A DNA stretch of 64,000 nucleotides from Mycteria americana (Eukaryota > Chordata > Aves > Ciconiiformes > Ciconiidae): assembly GCF_035582795.1 (NCBI RefSeq), contig NC_134383.1, forward strand, positions 2,425,501-2,489,500, read 5' to 3'. Positions 1 through 12,520 of the stretch are shown here, one piece after another. The position numbers and the translations under genes were made by a program. A model generated the notes under the pieces. It searched no databases. It saw only the letters and a program-made list of their open reading frames with translations, and was not told where the DNA came from. The stretch's first letter is position 1; each line of letters opens with the position of its first letter.

Positions 1-311
1 ACTCTCAGGGTCCAAAGAGTTACAGGGTGTGCCTTACATACAGTTCAGTTATTGTGATGTCAGAAATAAGAGTTCAATTTTCCACAAGTCAAGTTTGTTT
101 TACAAAATAGGAAACCAAACAACAGTTATTTTAGAAAAACACTCATTAAAGCTGCCATTACAAGGAAAGTTACCTTCAGCTATGTAAGTCTGTCATTGGT
201 GTAATTAATTCCTCCCAATTTACAGTGCAGCTTAAATCAACTCACTCTCACCCAGATGTTATCCACTTTAAATCTACTTTTTTTTGCTAACATTTTTACT
301 GGTGTTGGCTA

Positions 312-317
312 TTTATT
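312..317 (-). terminator. Candidate SDHD polyadenylation signal
   Basis: An AATAAA hexamer on the - strand lies about 160 bases past the SDHD stop codon, so the 3' UTR would end near 290-300. No better hexamer is seen between the stop and this point. Transcript 3' ends would be needed to prove its use, and a longer UTR running off the window is possible. Confidence 0.5.
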
Positions 318-473
318 TCTAAAAGACTAGCTCTGAACTTGCTACAGTACGTACATATGTACATACTATGGACCCTTGGTTATCCATTTGTTTTGCATTA
401 AACATGTTGGTAAAAATATGATGAAGCAGAGGCAGCAGTGAACAATCGTGCGTGTCAGGGACTCGGTCGCATC

Positions 474-3400
474 TTAGAGGCTCCACAGCATGGCAACAGC
501 TTTGCAGATACCAACGTCGTAATAGTTGAAGTAGCAGAGGCCAGCGAAGGTAACGGCTGACAGTACATACAAACCTGTATTGGCCAGTTTAATTGGTATA
601 TCTCCATGGACATAGTCAGTTACAACCTGTCCAAGACCCCTACAGAATAAGAGGGAGAAAAAAGCTGAAATCAGGAAAGAGCATGCCTCACTGAAATCCA
701 CCCAGTTTATGTGAGGATTCTACTAAGATGGCTCAAACACATCATTTTTTTCACCTGCTATCATCAACCTTTCCTAAAGAATGCCTAGTTCCCACTCAAA
801 AAGATGTATCTATTCAAAAAAAAACAAACCAAAACAACATTCCATGTATTCTATTAAAAAAATATACATATTGGCACAGAGTTTTCTTAATGGTACTGAG
901 GAAACAAGGTGTTGAGCACAGCTCTTTCAAACAATAGAATCTGTAGAATCTGCCTCCAAGAAACAGTGAGCAGCTTATCTGACTTCCAAGGACTAAAGAA
1001 AAGTAACAAAGGAAGTATCCTTCTTGCTTGAACAGCAAGGTGTGGATCTGGGACCAGCCATTGTCACAAATGCACAGAAAACTCCAGGATGTGTATTTAG
1101 ATCAGAAAATAGTGGCAAACAAAAAAATTAGCATACCCTGTTTTTTTCTACATCTGTCAGACTGGAAGTGAACTCTTGTCTAGATTTAAACTATCCAGCA
1201 ACAGGAAGACAGAGGATGCTAATTAAACTAACATGGTAGTTCTCTTCCCGAAAGTATGATTACATTTGCTTTCTGCAATGACAGATGTCAACTTGGTAAA
1301 AAAAGAGAACTGTATTTAATGCAACAATTTTCTTCCTAGAATTTTGCCTTGGTCTAGCCTGAAGCTGAAGGACCTATGTCCCACAAATTAAGACACACTA
1401 GTGACCTAGCAAGGTTCAAAGTCCTGCAGCAGATGCCACTGCGAGTGAACACTGAGCTCAGTTTCACTTAGATGGGGTTCTAATACCATAAAGATGTCAA
1501 AAGCAAGAAAAGGGTGCAAGAATACAAAGAAAAGAATCAGAAAGTAGAAGCAGTCTGAACGACAACTTACTTTCAAACTATTACAGCTATTTTTACAACT
1601 GGACAGTGGAATAAGGTCAGGAGTGCAAGCAGCACTTACCCACACTTCAAGTCTTCCCAAGTGCAGATAAATAAGGCATACTCAACTTGGGATTCACAGG
1701 CTGCCCTTCAACTGTAGTGTTGATGAGGGATTTTCATAAGAACTTTTCTTTGCATGGCACAATAAGACTGAGCCATGCTAAGACTTCTCAGAAAAACTGG
1801 CGTGTGACTTGACAGCACAGCAATTAATTCACACAAAGTCCACATGGGAAAAGAAAAGACCAGTGGCCCTGAGAACAAGGAAGGGAATTAGTAAGAAATA
1901 GCTGATGTGTGGTAGACACACAATCTAGCTCACAACACAGCAGCTTCACTGGGCAGAGAAATATTTATTACACGCCAGCAAAACCGTACAAGATAAACAT
2001 GGCTTCAGGTATCTTGAGTAAGTCTATTGACAGTTTAGTGTTTGGACTGATAACCACCTAAATATCTGAAGCACTATTTCCAACATATTTTAGGACAAGA
2101 TTTCCTGAGGAAAAACATAGCAAAAGGTGAAAGAAACACCCTCAAAAATATATGCAATACTCCTCTGCAGTTTCTGATCAGCTACTAGAGGGATTATTGG
2201 ATCTGTCATGGCAATCAAATTAACATTTATGGCAAGAAAATTATCTTTTTTCTTTTAAAGATATTCTAGCACTGAATACCTATGAAAGTACAAGAGGAGA
2301 ATTTTCCTACATAGGAACACCTTTAGGTTTTTAAGACAATGTTTTGCAAGATAAGAGTTTAACACTGGAGAAACTTTCCAGCTTAAAAAGAGAACAAAAA
2401 CTCCACACAAATGGGGGATGAGTTCACTCTGATGACAGTTACCAGCAGAGTTGCACACAAGCAGCAAGACATTTTTCTCACAGGGGAAGTCCCCACACTA
2501 TTTATGGAAAAGGGATTTCTAGTATGAACAATCCTGACACTTTTGTCCGCAAGAGACATTCACTGAAGAATCACATGCGTGTGCATTGATACCAAATGTC
2601 ATCCAGTGAACCCATTCGAACCCATTAACCTGCAACAACCTGTTCCATTGCCTGGAATTTCCCCACATGGTCACATCCAGTATGGCACCAGCATGCACAT
2701 AACAAACAAGTGAAGAAACGCTCCAAAGGCAGGCAAGCTTAGCTTTACATATTTTACATTTGAAAGAGCTCTGCCAAATATGTTCAAGGATAGCCACATT
2801 TCAGATTAATTCTGTACTAGATTTGAGCGCTTTGGCAAGAAGCTCCCAGTCACAGTAAGGAAAGTGCAAGAACCCCTGGTACAACTTCGTAAGGGAAAAA
2901 CTGAGATTTAAGAAAGCCTGGCATCCCAAAGTACCATGAAGTTGCTTATCTGCTTTATCCCTGTGACAAGGAACTACAGCCAGTATCACCCTGAGAATGT
3001 AAAATGCTGCCCGTTAGGCCAACCATGCAGCTGGATCCACTAACTAGACTCGTCTAGCCTACTTGCACTAAAGATCAGAGCAGAAGTACACTTACGAAGA
3101 AGAACATGAGCAAGCATCCATTTCCCAGGAATCACAAAAATAATGATCAAGGTCTCAGCTTCTCTAGTGAAATATTTGCTATGAACTCTTTATTATGCAG
3201 AATCTCATCACCATTGAGATGTACAAAGCCAGCCCACAGCACAGAACCTTAGAAGAACAACTTGTTTTATATAGATCTGTCTTGCTTCTGTTCCCTCTGT
3301 TCATACAACATTGATTCTTCTACAAGACAAAAATGTCCAAGATTCTACGCAGCCAGTGGCAAGGAATTCCTCCTAAGGTAAGATATGGTGTAGAAGAACA

Positions 3401-6175
3401 CTAGAGAATATTTATGGATTCCTTAATATGTATCTTGCCTTCTGACTGAGAGAACAGTGTGACAAAGGAAGACCAAGGTACAACTAGTCTTGTCAAAGAT
3501 CACGACTGTCATAGAACTTGGAGAGTAAGGACTTTGCTTGCATCTCTTTCCAGGTGTTCTATACTAGATCAAGAAATAAGTCAGTAGACTTACTGACACA
3601 TACAGATTTAAGACCTAAGGCTTGGAGCCATCTTGACTATCAGACTTTACTCTTAATTCTGAGGGACCTATTGTGCTTACCAGTGGCCATGGAGAGTGAG
3701 GGCTGCAGCCAGCGAATAGTCCATGGCTGGTCCAGGATACAGGTAGGCTGCAGGAAGAAGACCCAGCAAGAGGACACTGACAGCTCGCTCACTTGTCCAG
3801 TGCAAAGATGCAGCCTTGGAACTGCCTGTAAGGAGAAGTATTTTTCAGTGCAAAGTTCCTGTTTGAAGTGCTGTAACCTTAAAAACAGATACCTCATCCT
3901 GATCAGCACCACACAAATACGTGTTTTCTCTGATTACTAAGCTTTCATCCAAGCAAAACCTAGATGCCTTTGAATTACTGCTATAGAATATATATCTACT
4001 TTACAATGTCTAAAATGTTCATTTTAAATACTCCTCTCTCTGCTGCTGCTAAGAAAGGGAAGCTTCTTTTACTACAAAAGAATAGAAGCTCAACAGGTAA
4101 AGTCAAAACAAACACCAGTCCTACTTTCACAACCTGTGGTTCAGGACTAAGGTCCAAGTCAACCATCACAGGAAAGAAGTGTCTCCGAAGGCAAAGCCTT
4201 TTTGTCTAGTGAATTTCCTGACTGTTACATACTATTTACTACTCCCACCTTTTAAGAAATGGCTTTGAGATCCAGATTGACACAACTACAAGTTCCAGTG
4301 AATGGCATATCATGATAAATCTGTGCACAGTTCTGCCCTGGAAGCTATATTGCTATTTTTAACTGTAAATAGCAGATTAAACTTCTGGGACCATCACAGT
4401 GATATGTGGCCTAGAAGCAGCCTGAAGGCCAAGGGATTTCAGTCCTTTATTGATACTCAGCTGGGTACAATTTGAACCACATAACAGATGACTCTAGAAA
4501 TAGAAATACCAGTTAGGGAGCTCGGTAACCAACTCTTCCTTTTTAGAAACATGCAAATACTATTAGGGAGGAAAAAAAGAAAAAACATCTAGAAGATTCT
4601 GGAGCAAACCAAAACCCTAACACCATAAGCAATACTTTGAACCAGAATGTCAGCATCAGCCCAGACTAAAACCATCAAGAATTGACTCTGTGAAATTACC
4701 TTTATAATACAATATCCCCAAAGTGCTTACCTAACACACAGATATTATTCAACCATCTAAGCCAAAATGTAAATGTTTTTCTTCGTTTTTGCAAGAAGAA
4801 ATTTAGAAAAGTGACAAGACAAGGAAAGCAAAGGACCTGAAGTAAAATATTAAAGGGACCTAGGTTGTGGACTAACATGCTGTCCCTGCAGAACTCCATG
4901 GCCAAGAACGCTTCACGGCATATGCATGAAGTCTGTTGTTAATGTAAAGTCCAGAACAGAAAGGAAGGAAACGACTTAGCTGTGTTTAAGCCAATTTCCT
5001 TTACAAGTGTTTAATCATCCTTTCCACTTCTAAGTTGCATTGTAATAGCTACAAAACATCCTTAGCCTCCAGTCACAACATTTCTCATGCTTAACTGTGC
5101 AATTAACAGATCAGAACTTGGTCTTGGCATGGTTACCTTTCATCACCTCTGTGTAGTCTTACTGCATGGAGAGAGGAAAAAACAATCTAAGAAATACTCT
5201 CTGCCTGCAGATCAGACTTCTCAGATTAACCTCAGTAAGTCAGAAGCTCTACTGTTCAAGAAAGAAGTCACAATTGCGGTGCTACTGAACCCTCGGAAAT
5301 CTTAAACCTTCTTTCTGATTTCTTTTACAATTTTTCAGCCATTTTCCACACTCTAAAAAACTACCACCTTTGTTAATAAACAGAGATTTACCTTTTTAAC
5401 ATTCAGTTAATGTCTCCTATTTAAAGACTTGCAGCATTCACAAGCCTGATACCAACATCGCAAATGTCAGTTTCAAATTCAAGCAGTGTAAAGTCACATA
5501 TACCTTGTTTTAAATCAGACCCCGGCAGAGTGTAAATCAACACCCATGCTATCAACAGAAAATAGTACTGTCACAAGTGACGGTAACATATTGCGGCAAT
5601 ATCAGTAACCCTACCTCACCCAAGAAAAACTACTGTGCCACGCGTCAATTTTTTCTGCCCTTGGTGACTCACACCTGCTGTTTAAAATCTCCTACCTGGC
5701 TCAAAAAATCGGCAACCCCGACTAGGCGGGGCTACAACGGGCACATGAAGAACACGCCTTTTTGCTGGACTGGAAAAATCGTTTCGAGACGGGGGAAGAA
5801 CGGCTCAGGGCCGGCTGACAAACCTGGCGCCTGGTGTCGGCCACGAGGAAGACGAGACCCCCCCCGCGCACGCACGCACAACACGCACGCAGCCCCACAC
5901 GCGACGGGGGCTGCGCCGGGGCACGGGACGTACCGTGGCCCTGCTGGGGGGGACTGTGGCTTTGCCGAGCCGGAGTGCTCCGATCGGCGACGGCCGCCAG
6001 GACCGCGGGGCGGCGGAGAAGGGTCCTCCCGAGGAAACCTGCGGAGAGAACGGGGACGAGGTGTCAGGGCAGGGCAGGACGCCGGGGCAGCAGGGCGCGG
6101 GGCCGGCGGGCACTCACCCATCTGGGCGCCGCGGGGCCGTGCCAGCCCCGCCCGCAGCAGCACCAGCGCCGCCAT
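474..6175 (-). CDS. SDHD: Succinate dehydrogenase cytochrome b small subunit (complex II membrane anchor), complete, 4 exons
   Basis: Coding exons in transcript order are 6118-6175, 5934-6038, 3681-3825 and 474-639. All are bounded by GT-AG (donors GTGAGT, GTACGT and GTAAGC) and phases agree throughout, giving 157 residues (human 159). Exon 3 is 145 nt, as I remember the human exon, and exon 1 ends in the same phase. The product anchors complex II in the inner mitochondrial membrane, carrying electrons from succinate to ubiquinone. Residues 1 to about 55 form a basic, Ala/Leu/Arg-rich transit peptide starting [10 protein letters not shown]. The mature part starts [13 protein letters not shown] and has three hydrophobic helices. 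The first His of LHGHW (about residue 100) matches the avian haem ligand, and Tyr of DYVHGD (about 112) the quinone-site Tyr. It ends AVAMLWSL then TAA. Exon 2 is 12 nt shorter than I recall for human, all in the transit peptide. The roughly 3.0-kb last intron and 2.1-kb intron 2 hold nothing else I recognise. Confidence 0.96.
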
Positions 6176-6233
6176 CGTCCCCCGCCAGCCCAAGGGCACC
6201 GCGCACCGGAGCTGGAAGCCGCTGCCGCCGCAG

Positions 6234-6249
6234 CCCTTCCGCTTCCGGG
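6234..6249 (-). promoter_or_regulatory. Paired ETS/GABP-type sites upstream of SDHD
   Basis: On the - strand this reads CCCGGAAGCGGAAGGG, two GGAA cores in tandem about 60 bases upstream of the SDHD ATG. ETS/GABP (NRF-2) sites are a known feature of nuclear oxidative-phosphorylation gene promoters. Binding is inferred from the motif only. Confidence 0.45.
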
Positions 6250-6255
6250 CTGGGG

Positions 6256-6290
6256 GGGCGGTGGCAACAGCGGCGGTGGCAACAGCGGCG
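6256..6290. repeat. Short tandem duplication in the SDHD CpG island
   Basis: Two adjacent copies of a 15-base unit (ggcggtggcaacagc) are followed by the start of a third. It lies just upstream of the probable SDHD transcription start and is expected to vary in length. Confidence 0.7.
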
Positions 6291-6489
6291 CGGGCCGTCC
6301 GGCTCTGGTGCGGTGGCAGGCGGCGGGCTGGGGGAGTGGAGAGAACCCGGGGCCCTTCCCGGAGCCGCCGGCGGCGGGAGGCCGAGACGAGTCGCGCCTG
6401 CGACCTCCGGGCCGCCCACAAGCCAGCAGTGGCTGCGCAAAAGCTTCTCGGGACAGTGGGAGCGCTGCTTCGGGGGAGATGCTTGGTCA

Positions 6490-7060
6490 TATCTTAAAAT
6501 CCACAACAACGGCCACAGCGGATCCAGGCGCTCCTCACCTGCACGTTTGCTAATGAAAAATCTTTGTACAAGGAAAGGTATACAAAATAAACACCTTCTT
6601 GAAGATTTCCTATGATGTAGGTAAAGCAGTTGCATTGTTATTGCATGACTGACCAGCAGAGAAGTAGATGAGATAAAAGAGCGAGCAGCTGAAAGCAAGC
6701 TGAGTCTGCAGCACTGCTTTCTCCAAGTCTTCTGCATTAGCTAGCAGACAAGGGCACGCAGAGAACGGGCCAGTAAGCAGGACTTGGAATGAGGACGTAG
6801 GGGCATTGACACTGTTTTGTACTTGTTCAGGTATAGACTACAGCCGGAGCTGTGCTCGAGGACTGACACAAAACACATCAGCACAGCACACTTCCCCAGT
6901 GGCTACTTTCCACTCCAGCCTCCCTTACTTCATCTCATCTAAGCCCTCCGCAACCACCTGGTCTGATCAGGCAGAAACACGTGGCACAGGGACAACACAA
7001 GGACCACCCAGACTTCTCAGGCCTGTGCTCTGTCCCTGGGCTTTACTCCAAAACAATGAC
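6490..7060. other. Short intergenic stretch at the TIMM8B position, no gene recognised
   Basis: Mammals carry TIMM8B here, transcribed away from SDHD. I looked on the + strand for its twin CX3C pattern and its HHFMELCWDKC-like motif and found neither. Open frames are short and unlike any protein I know. The stretch ends at the probable 3' end of NKAPD1. Confidence 0.5.
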
Positions 7061-7082
7061 AAAAGCATTAAACATGTCTGGA

Positions 7083-7092
7083 TTTATTTATT
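7083..7092 (-). terminator. Candidate NKAPD1 polyadenylation signals (two overlapping AATAAA)
   Basis: On the - strand this is AATAAATAAA, two overlapping AATAAA hexamers about 840 bases past the NKAPD1 stop. Cleavage would fall near 7060-7070, leaving a 3' UTR of roughly 0.85 kb. Confidence 0.5.
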
Positions 7093-7579
7093 TTGTTAAA
7101 AGGCTTGGCTGTTCAACTGCAGGGAGAACGGCCCAGTACCAATTTCTCCAGCAATACATGGGGCAGACCAGAGACAGAACACAACACCCACCAAGGCTTC
7201 TCTGTCAGCACAAATGCTTTCAGCATCCCCCTAGAGAGAATGAAGGAAAGGTAGACACAATGGCTAGCCCATGCCAGGATTTGGAGAGAAGTCTAAAACA
7301 AGCAAACGCACTGGGTGTCTTTTCTTCATCGTTATGGAAGGAGTCACTGCACCTTCAGCTGGAATGAGAGTATTCCCTCATGCTCCCTTCTGTGTCCAGC
7401 TGACCATGTGCGTGCCGCCACACAGGTCTGCTTTTGTTGGAGGACAGGAAGACAAAGCTACCGTAGGGTTAAATCCAGTGACATTTCTTCTGTTATCAGA
7501 CTTTTTGTCTCTCCCCTCTCTTATTGCAAGTCTTGGTCATTGATTTGGTAACCCAAAAAAACAAATCTTAAAACTTAAT

Positions 7580-7602
7580 TTAAAAAAAAAAAAAAAAAAA
7601 AA
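7580..7602. repeat. Homopolymer A run inside the NKAPD1 3' UTR
   Basis: About 22 consecutive A on the + strand (U in the NKAPD1 transcript). It could be a slippage-prone run or the tail of an old retroposon. No recognisable body or target-site duplication flanks it. Confidence 0.7.
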
Positions 7603-7930
7603 GGTGCAAACATGCCTGTTTTCCCCCTGCAGATAGCCTATAACATTTTCGTGCATCAGAGGTCAACCTGGTCACGGAAAAAGAATCTGAAGTTGGCAGG
7701 ACTAGCCAACCTGTGAAACAGGCAACTGCTCCCCTGGTTTTCTGAATGTCAAGTCAATGAAAAGCAAGGGGGCACCTACTGCAGGCTGCCAAGACTCAGT
7801 TTCTCCACTGTGGGTTGGCAGGATGTATATAAACCACAGTGTTGAAACAAGTTGTACCACGGGGCAGTGCTGAAAGATACATACGTGCCTCTGTCCTCTA
7901 CCTTATTGTTTGAGCTGCAGCCTAGACTCA

Positions 7931-10900
7931 TCAGTCCTCATCTGAGCTATCCTCCGATTTTTCATCAGCAGCCACTTTCCAGTTCTTCCTCTTGCTCCTC
8001 TTCTCTGGTACTTCACTGTGCCTCTCTGACACAGAATTGTGACGTTTCTTTCTCTTTTTGGGGGGCCGTTTCTCTCTTTTCTCCTCAGATTCACTGTCCT
8101 CAGAGCTGCTGGTGTTTGAGCTGCTTGCATGAGAAAAGTCACTTTCCTGGCCAGAAGAAGTAGTAGGTTCCCTGGCAGGCACTTTCCTGGTCTTTTTCTT
8201 GCGCTTGTGTTTCCCTTTCCGGGTGTTTGAAGTCTCCTCTTCTGAGCATTCATTCTCCCGGGAAGAATCTGATGATGTTCTCCCCTGCTCCTTTTTCTTT
8301 TTCTTTCGCTTTTTGTGTGATCGCTTTTTTTGCTTCTTCTTATGTGATTTCTTTGGTTTTTTCCGTTTGTGTGACTCATGGGCAGTTTGCTTTCCCAGAT
8401 GAGATTTCTTCTTCCCATTGATAGCATTTTGTTCATCTCCTTGCTGGTCACTGTAAAAAGAACAAAGGATGACCAAAAGGAAGCAGACAGGCAGGCACAT
8501 AGCAGTTGAGCCTTTTCTGTCTCAAAGTTTTAAGCAAGCCCATCAATTCATTTGGCTAGAGCAGGGAAGCAGATGCTTTGACAGATGGGGTAGCTGCATT
8601 TTTGTTTCAAGTGCTTATTAACAGCTTGGGTCCACACCTTACTAATACCCCTGTTTAAGATATTTGAGGCAGAACCAAGGATAATGTGTACTGAAAGCCA
8701 CATGAGTGATGAAAACTCAGTTATAGCAGGTTACTTCAAATCTGTAAGCCTGACAAATATTGTCCTTGATGATTCTGTTAGGTGTAGTTTAAAAATAATT
8801 AATTCTGTCTAAGATCTTATTTTACAGTTAAGTCTCCACTCTCCAGGATACTGCAAGAATTTATATTCTCCAAATAAGGAGAAACACAGAAAATACAGGT
8901 ACACTATAATGGAAAGGAGAACCTGGAGCTGATATGTGTATACTGAGTTGATTTGGATTCAGCCTACTACTCTGGCTCTCTATTGGCCCAGACAGACCTT
9001 CCAGATTCACAGCGTTTTAGTAACTCAGGCTACAGCTGGATGTCTAATTACTATAAAAGATGCAATCTCCTCCTAAGACTCAGACAAGGGGGAACCACAT
9101 TAATGGACTAGATTTTTTTTCAGTGGGTGTCTGTAACTAAACAGTGCTGTTTTACATTCAAGGCTGATCTATATTCAAAACTTAAAACTCAGTTTGTAAA
9201 ATTCCCTGCAAAACCTGACAGAAGTAAGATCCTGGATACATCAGGAAGCCTGCTTGCCTTACCTATCTGTATCAAACTCTTCAGGGTACAACTCTTTATA
9301 GCCACTGTGACCCCATCTGTAAGAAAGCAAAACCATTAGAAACAGACAAGGTGTATAAGGAAAAAATATAATTCTGAAAAGACAGAGCCACAGAATGAAC
9401 GTAAGTTTAGATAGCAAAGAAGAAGGGCTATCAGAACCTTCCCAACAAAGGAGGAAGGAAATATGGTTGATTTAATCATGATTTAATCATTTCTTATGGT
9501 TGATAAATATGGTTGGTACTATTTAAATACACCTTATGTTCTCACTCTCTTTTCCATTCTAATTAGGGAAAACTACCACTCAAATTTATTTAAAATAACC
9601 CTGGAGAGCACTAACTTGCATTTCTTGAGATTTGAGTTTCTTGGGCAAAGTAATAAATACTAACCTTAGCTGCTAAGCTTAGGGCTGAGCTTTTGCTGAT
9701 TACTGTGACTTAGGAACTCTACAGATGAACTCAAATTAGGTATTCTGCGACACTGCAAAGTTCATGCATGTTACTTATTCATTCTCAAAATGAGGTCAAG
9801 CATTATTTTATCGGAGTACGTACTGAAAAGAGAAATGTGCTAAATTTTTGGTACAGGACTCCAGAAAGGTATTTTAATTACAGTTGTAATCACAGAACAT
9901 TAATTCCTGCACAGACCTGTCTGGCATGTTGGCTTCACATTCATACAGCTTTTTATTCCAGGATCGGGCCCTAAGGAGATCATCTTCGACTGGGTCAAGA
10001 AACTGTGAGTTCTTTGTTTTCCAGTCAGCCCTGTGGCCCTCCTCATCAAAGCCATCACTGCGCATCCGACTGCTGTGGAAAGAGAACAGTTGTCCTTCAG
10101 CTGTCAGCTCTGATGGAGAAACTTTCTGAGCAAGGGGTTAGTCCAGCGAGAGGAGAAAAAAATCCAGCAAGTCTTGGATGTCCAGCTATGCAAGAAGACC
10201 AGCTATCATTTTAACAGACAGTCACCATTAACAGCTCTCACAAAACCAGTTCAGTATCTAACACTGTTTTTCCAACTTACTACGGCCCTCTGTGCACAGC
10301 AAAATTCTTGACAGAGAGGCTCACAATGCAAAATTAGAGGAAGAGGTTACCTTGCCTACCACAACAAGTGCACTTCTCTTCCTCTGGAATACTCTGCAGG
10401 AGCAGACTAACAATAATGCAGTGAAACATAGCTTAGTAAAAGCAGCAAAGGGGAAACTGAAGAAGTAGGACTGACTTACTAGAATTGCAATTTGATTAGG
10501 TACCAGGACTAAGACCCCAAATCCACAGAAAGCACCAACAGTTTTGAGTGATCTCACATGCCTGTGGCTCTAGTTTTGTTTCTCACTTGAAATGCCGCAC
10601 TTCCTGAGCCAAGCAGCAGCCGTGAACTTAGCATAAGTCTGAAAAGTGTTCTCCCCTGAGATACTAAAACCACTTCCTGCAACGCTCATGCTTCTGAACA
10701 GTCTTCATGGTAGTAAGCGTGCTCCGCACGCCCCCCCGCCCCCGCAAAACCTCAACCTTCCCCCCAAATCCAGCTTGTTTTCATGTAGCTTGTGAGATCC
10801 TCAGACATGTCAGAATGATTTAACAGATACCACACAAGCAGCAGTCAATACTGGTGTGTTATAATAGTGCAGGACTTCACACCACAGCCGTTTTGTTTAC

Positions 10901-12520
10901 TGCTAACCTAAATGGCAATACATTAGACTTCCCTCACAACATTCTGACATATTACTTAAGCCCTTCCTAACCCCACTGCTTCGGAGAGCCTGACCTACTT
11001 AATGTTGTATTTTGAAGACTATACGTCTAGATGAAGAGATAAAAGGTCAGACTTAAGCACAGGTCTGACCTCTTTCCAGGGACTTATTAAGGAGAAAATA
11101 AATACATCTGATGTCTATGTAGTCTTCATATATTGTAAACACATAGTCATCACAGAATGTTCTTAAAGCGTTATAACACAAAAGGGTTCAGCAACTAAGT
11201 AAAGACAATTATCTCCTCCACACAACTAAAACCCACCTGGAGGTGTCCGACAGCATTCTGCTTTGCCTTTTCCAGTACGTCTCTTCTGTCTGCTTCTCCC
11301 ACTCCCTTATTTTCCACATTTCTGTCTCTTCCTGAATCTGAAAGTCACAGAAAGGAAACAAGTGTAACATTAGGGAAACTATACAGATATGTAGCATGTA
11401 ACATCAGCTCCTAGCTCAACACTCCTGCTAACAAAATTCACAGCAAGCTTTTCTACCATAGTGAAACAGATTATTATTTCTAGTTATGACCAAGATAACC
11501 AAAAGGAGAATCTCTTGATGGTAATACCCTAACAAAGCACATAAGGATAATGGCATCAGAAATGGGGGGCTTGCCTGATTTTGCTTTCTCAGCTATTCTG
11601 CCTAGCTGGCCTTGTCATTCATTACCACCCCAAACATACGTACTGTTAGAGAAGTCAGTATATAAATATTATCTGGAAGGACCAAGCCAAAATGAGAAGT
11701 TACGCTACAGGCCCAAAAAACACAGCATACAAATACCGAGTGGTTTGGCAGATTTATGTTTATGAACACTGACTGTAAATGAGTGATTTTATAAACATAT
11801 GAAATAAATGAGTTGGACCTGCTGAATTATATCAAGAATTAATTAAATAGTTTGCTAAAGTTAATGGAGTTTCTTAATCTTGCACTAAAATATTGCCTGT
11901 GCACATTAACACAGAGTTCAAATTCTTGTATAGCAGAGTATAGCAAGAAAAAAAAAATCGCAAAACAATTAAAGGTTTGCTACTTTTAACAAGGCAAACC
12001 ATAATTTTCATAAAGTCCCGAGAAAATAGGTTTTTCATAGGGCAAATTTTATAGGTAAACGTATATACAAATTCCCTCACCAAGATGAGAACCCAAGAAA
12101 GACAGTTAAACTGAAAGTGAGACTAACGATGTCTACGTAGCTAACTTCAACAAGCGCCTTTCCTCTCCGAAAAACGCACCTGCTCTCCCTACCGCCAGAT
12201 CACAACTCGGGCATTCCGCCCGCCCCTCTCCCCGTTCCACCGACGGCTCCGCACCGGGGAGGTACCAGCAGTCCCGGTCCTCGCATACGCCGCACAACAC
12301 CCAGGTGAAGCCCAGGGCGTCTCCACTCGGCCCCGTGAACAAAACCCGCCTACAGAAACGGGCACGGGGCAAAGCCAGGCGGAAGAGCCACCGCAGAGAG
12401 GGAGGACAAAGGGCCACCGAGGCCGGCAGTCCCCACCGGCCCCGGCCGTACCTTGTTGTGCGCGCCCGTGTGCCGGATGACGTTCCGCAGCAGCACCTTC
12501 CCCACCGGCACCCGGGACAT
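7931..12520 (-). CDS. NKAPD1: NKAP domain containing 1 (C11orf57 homologue), complete, 5 coding exons
   Basis: Coding exons in transcript order are 12452-12520, 11237-11337, 9917-10072, 9263-9316 and 7931-8450, giving 299 residues with consistent phases. It starts [19 protein letters not shown]. The middle carries the conserved [24 protein letters not shown] and EANMPDR blocks, and exon 4 encodes the [18 protein letters not shown] segment. The last exon is a long low-complexity tail: Lys/Arg blocks ([14 protein letters not shown]) alternating with Ser/Glu/Asp tracts and ending KSEDSSDED, which suggests a nuclear, phosphorylated, RNA- or chromatin-associated protein. Its function is essentially unknown. 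The start was chosen by the human match and its place in the CpG island. The exon 3 donor (CAG|GTCTGT) is weaker than the others. The gene is head-to-head with PIH1D2, with 441 bases between start codons. No other gene is seen in its introns. Confidence 0.93.

Larger units (their letters stand above)
5800..6480. promoter_or_regulatory. CpG-rich SDHD promoter and first two exons
   Basis: A sharp rise in G+C and CpG against AT-rich flanks covers SDHD exons 1 and 2 and the sequence upstream. In mammals this island is a divergent promoter shared with TIMM8B, but no TIMM8B exon is visible on the + side here. The long open frames crossing the island on both strands come from its base composition and are not genes. 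Confidence 0.8.

Noticed and set aside
5577-6737. Long open frames on both strands (up to 306 codons) around SDHD exons 1 and 2
   Set aside because: They follow the CpG-rich composition, overlap in all phases and match no protein. Only the short spliced SDHD pieces within them are real.
8199-8421. Phe-rich + strand frames opposite NKAPD1
   Set aside because: They are the antisense of Lys codons in the NKAPD1 tail and have no independent support.
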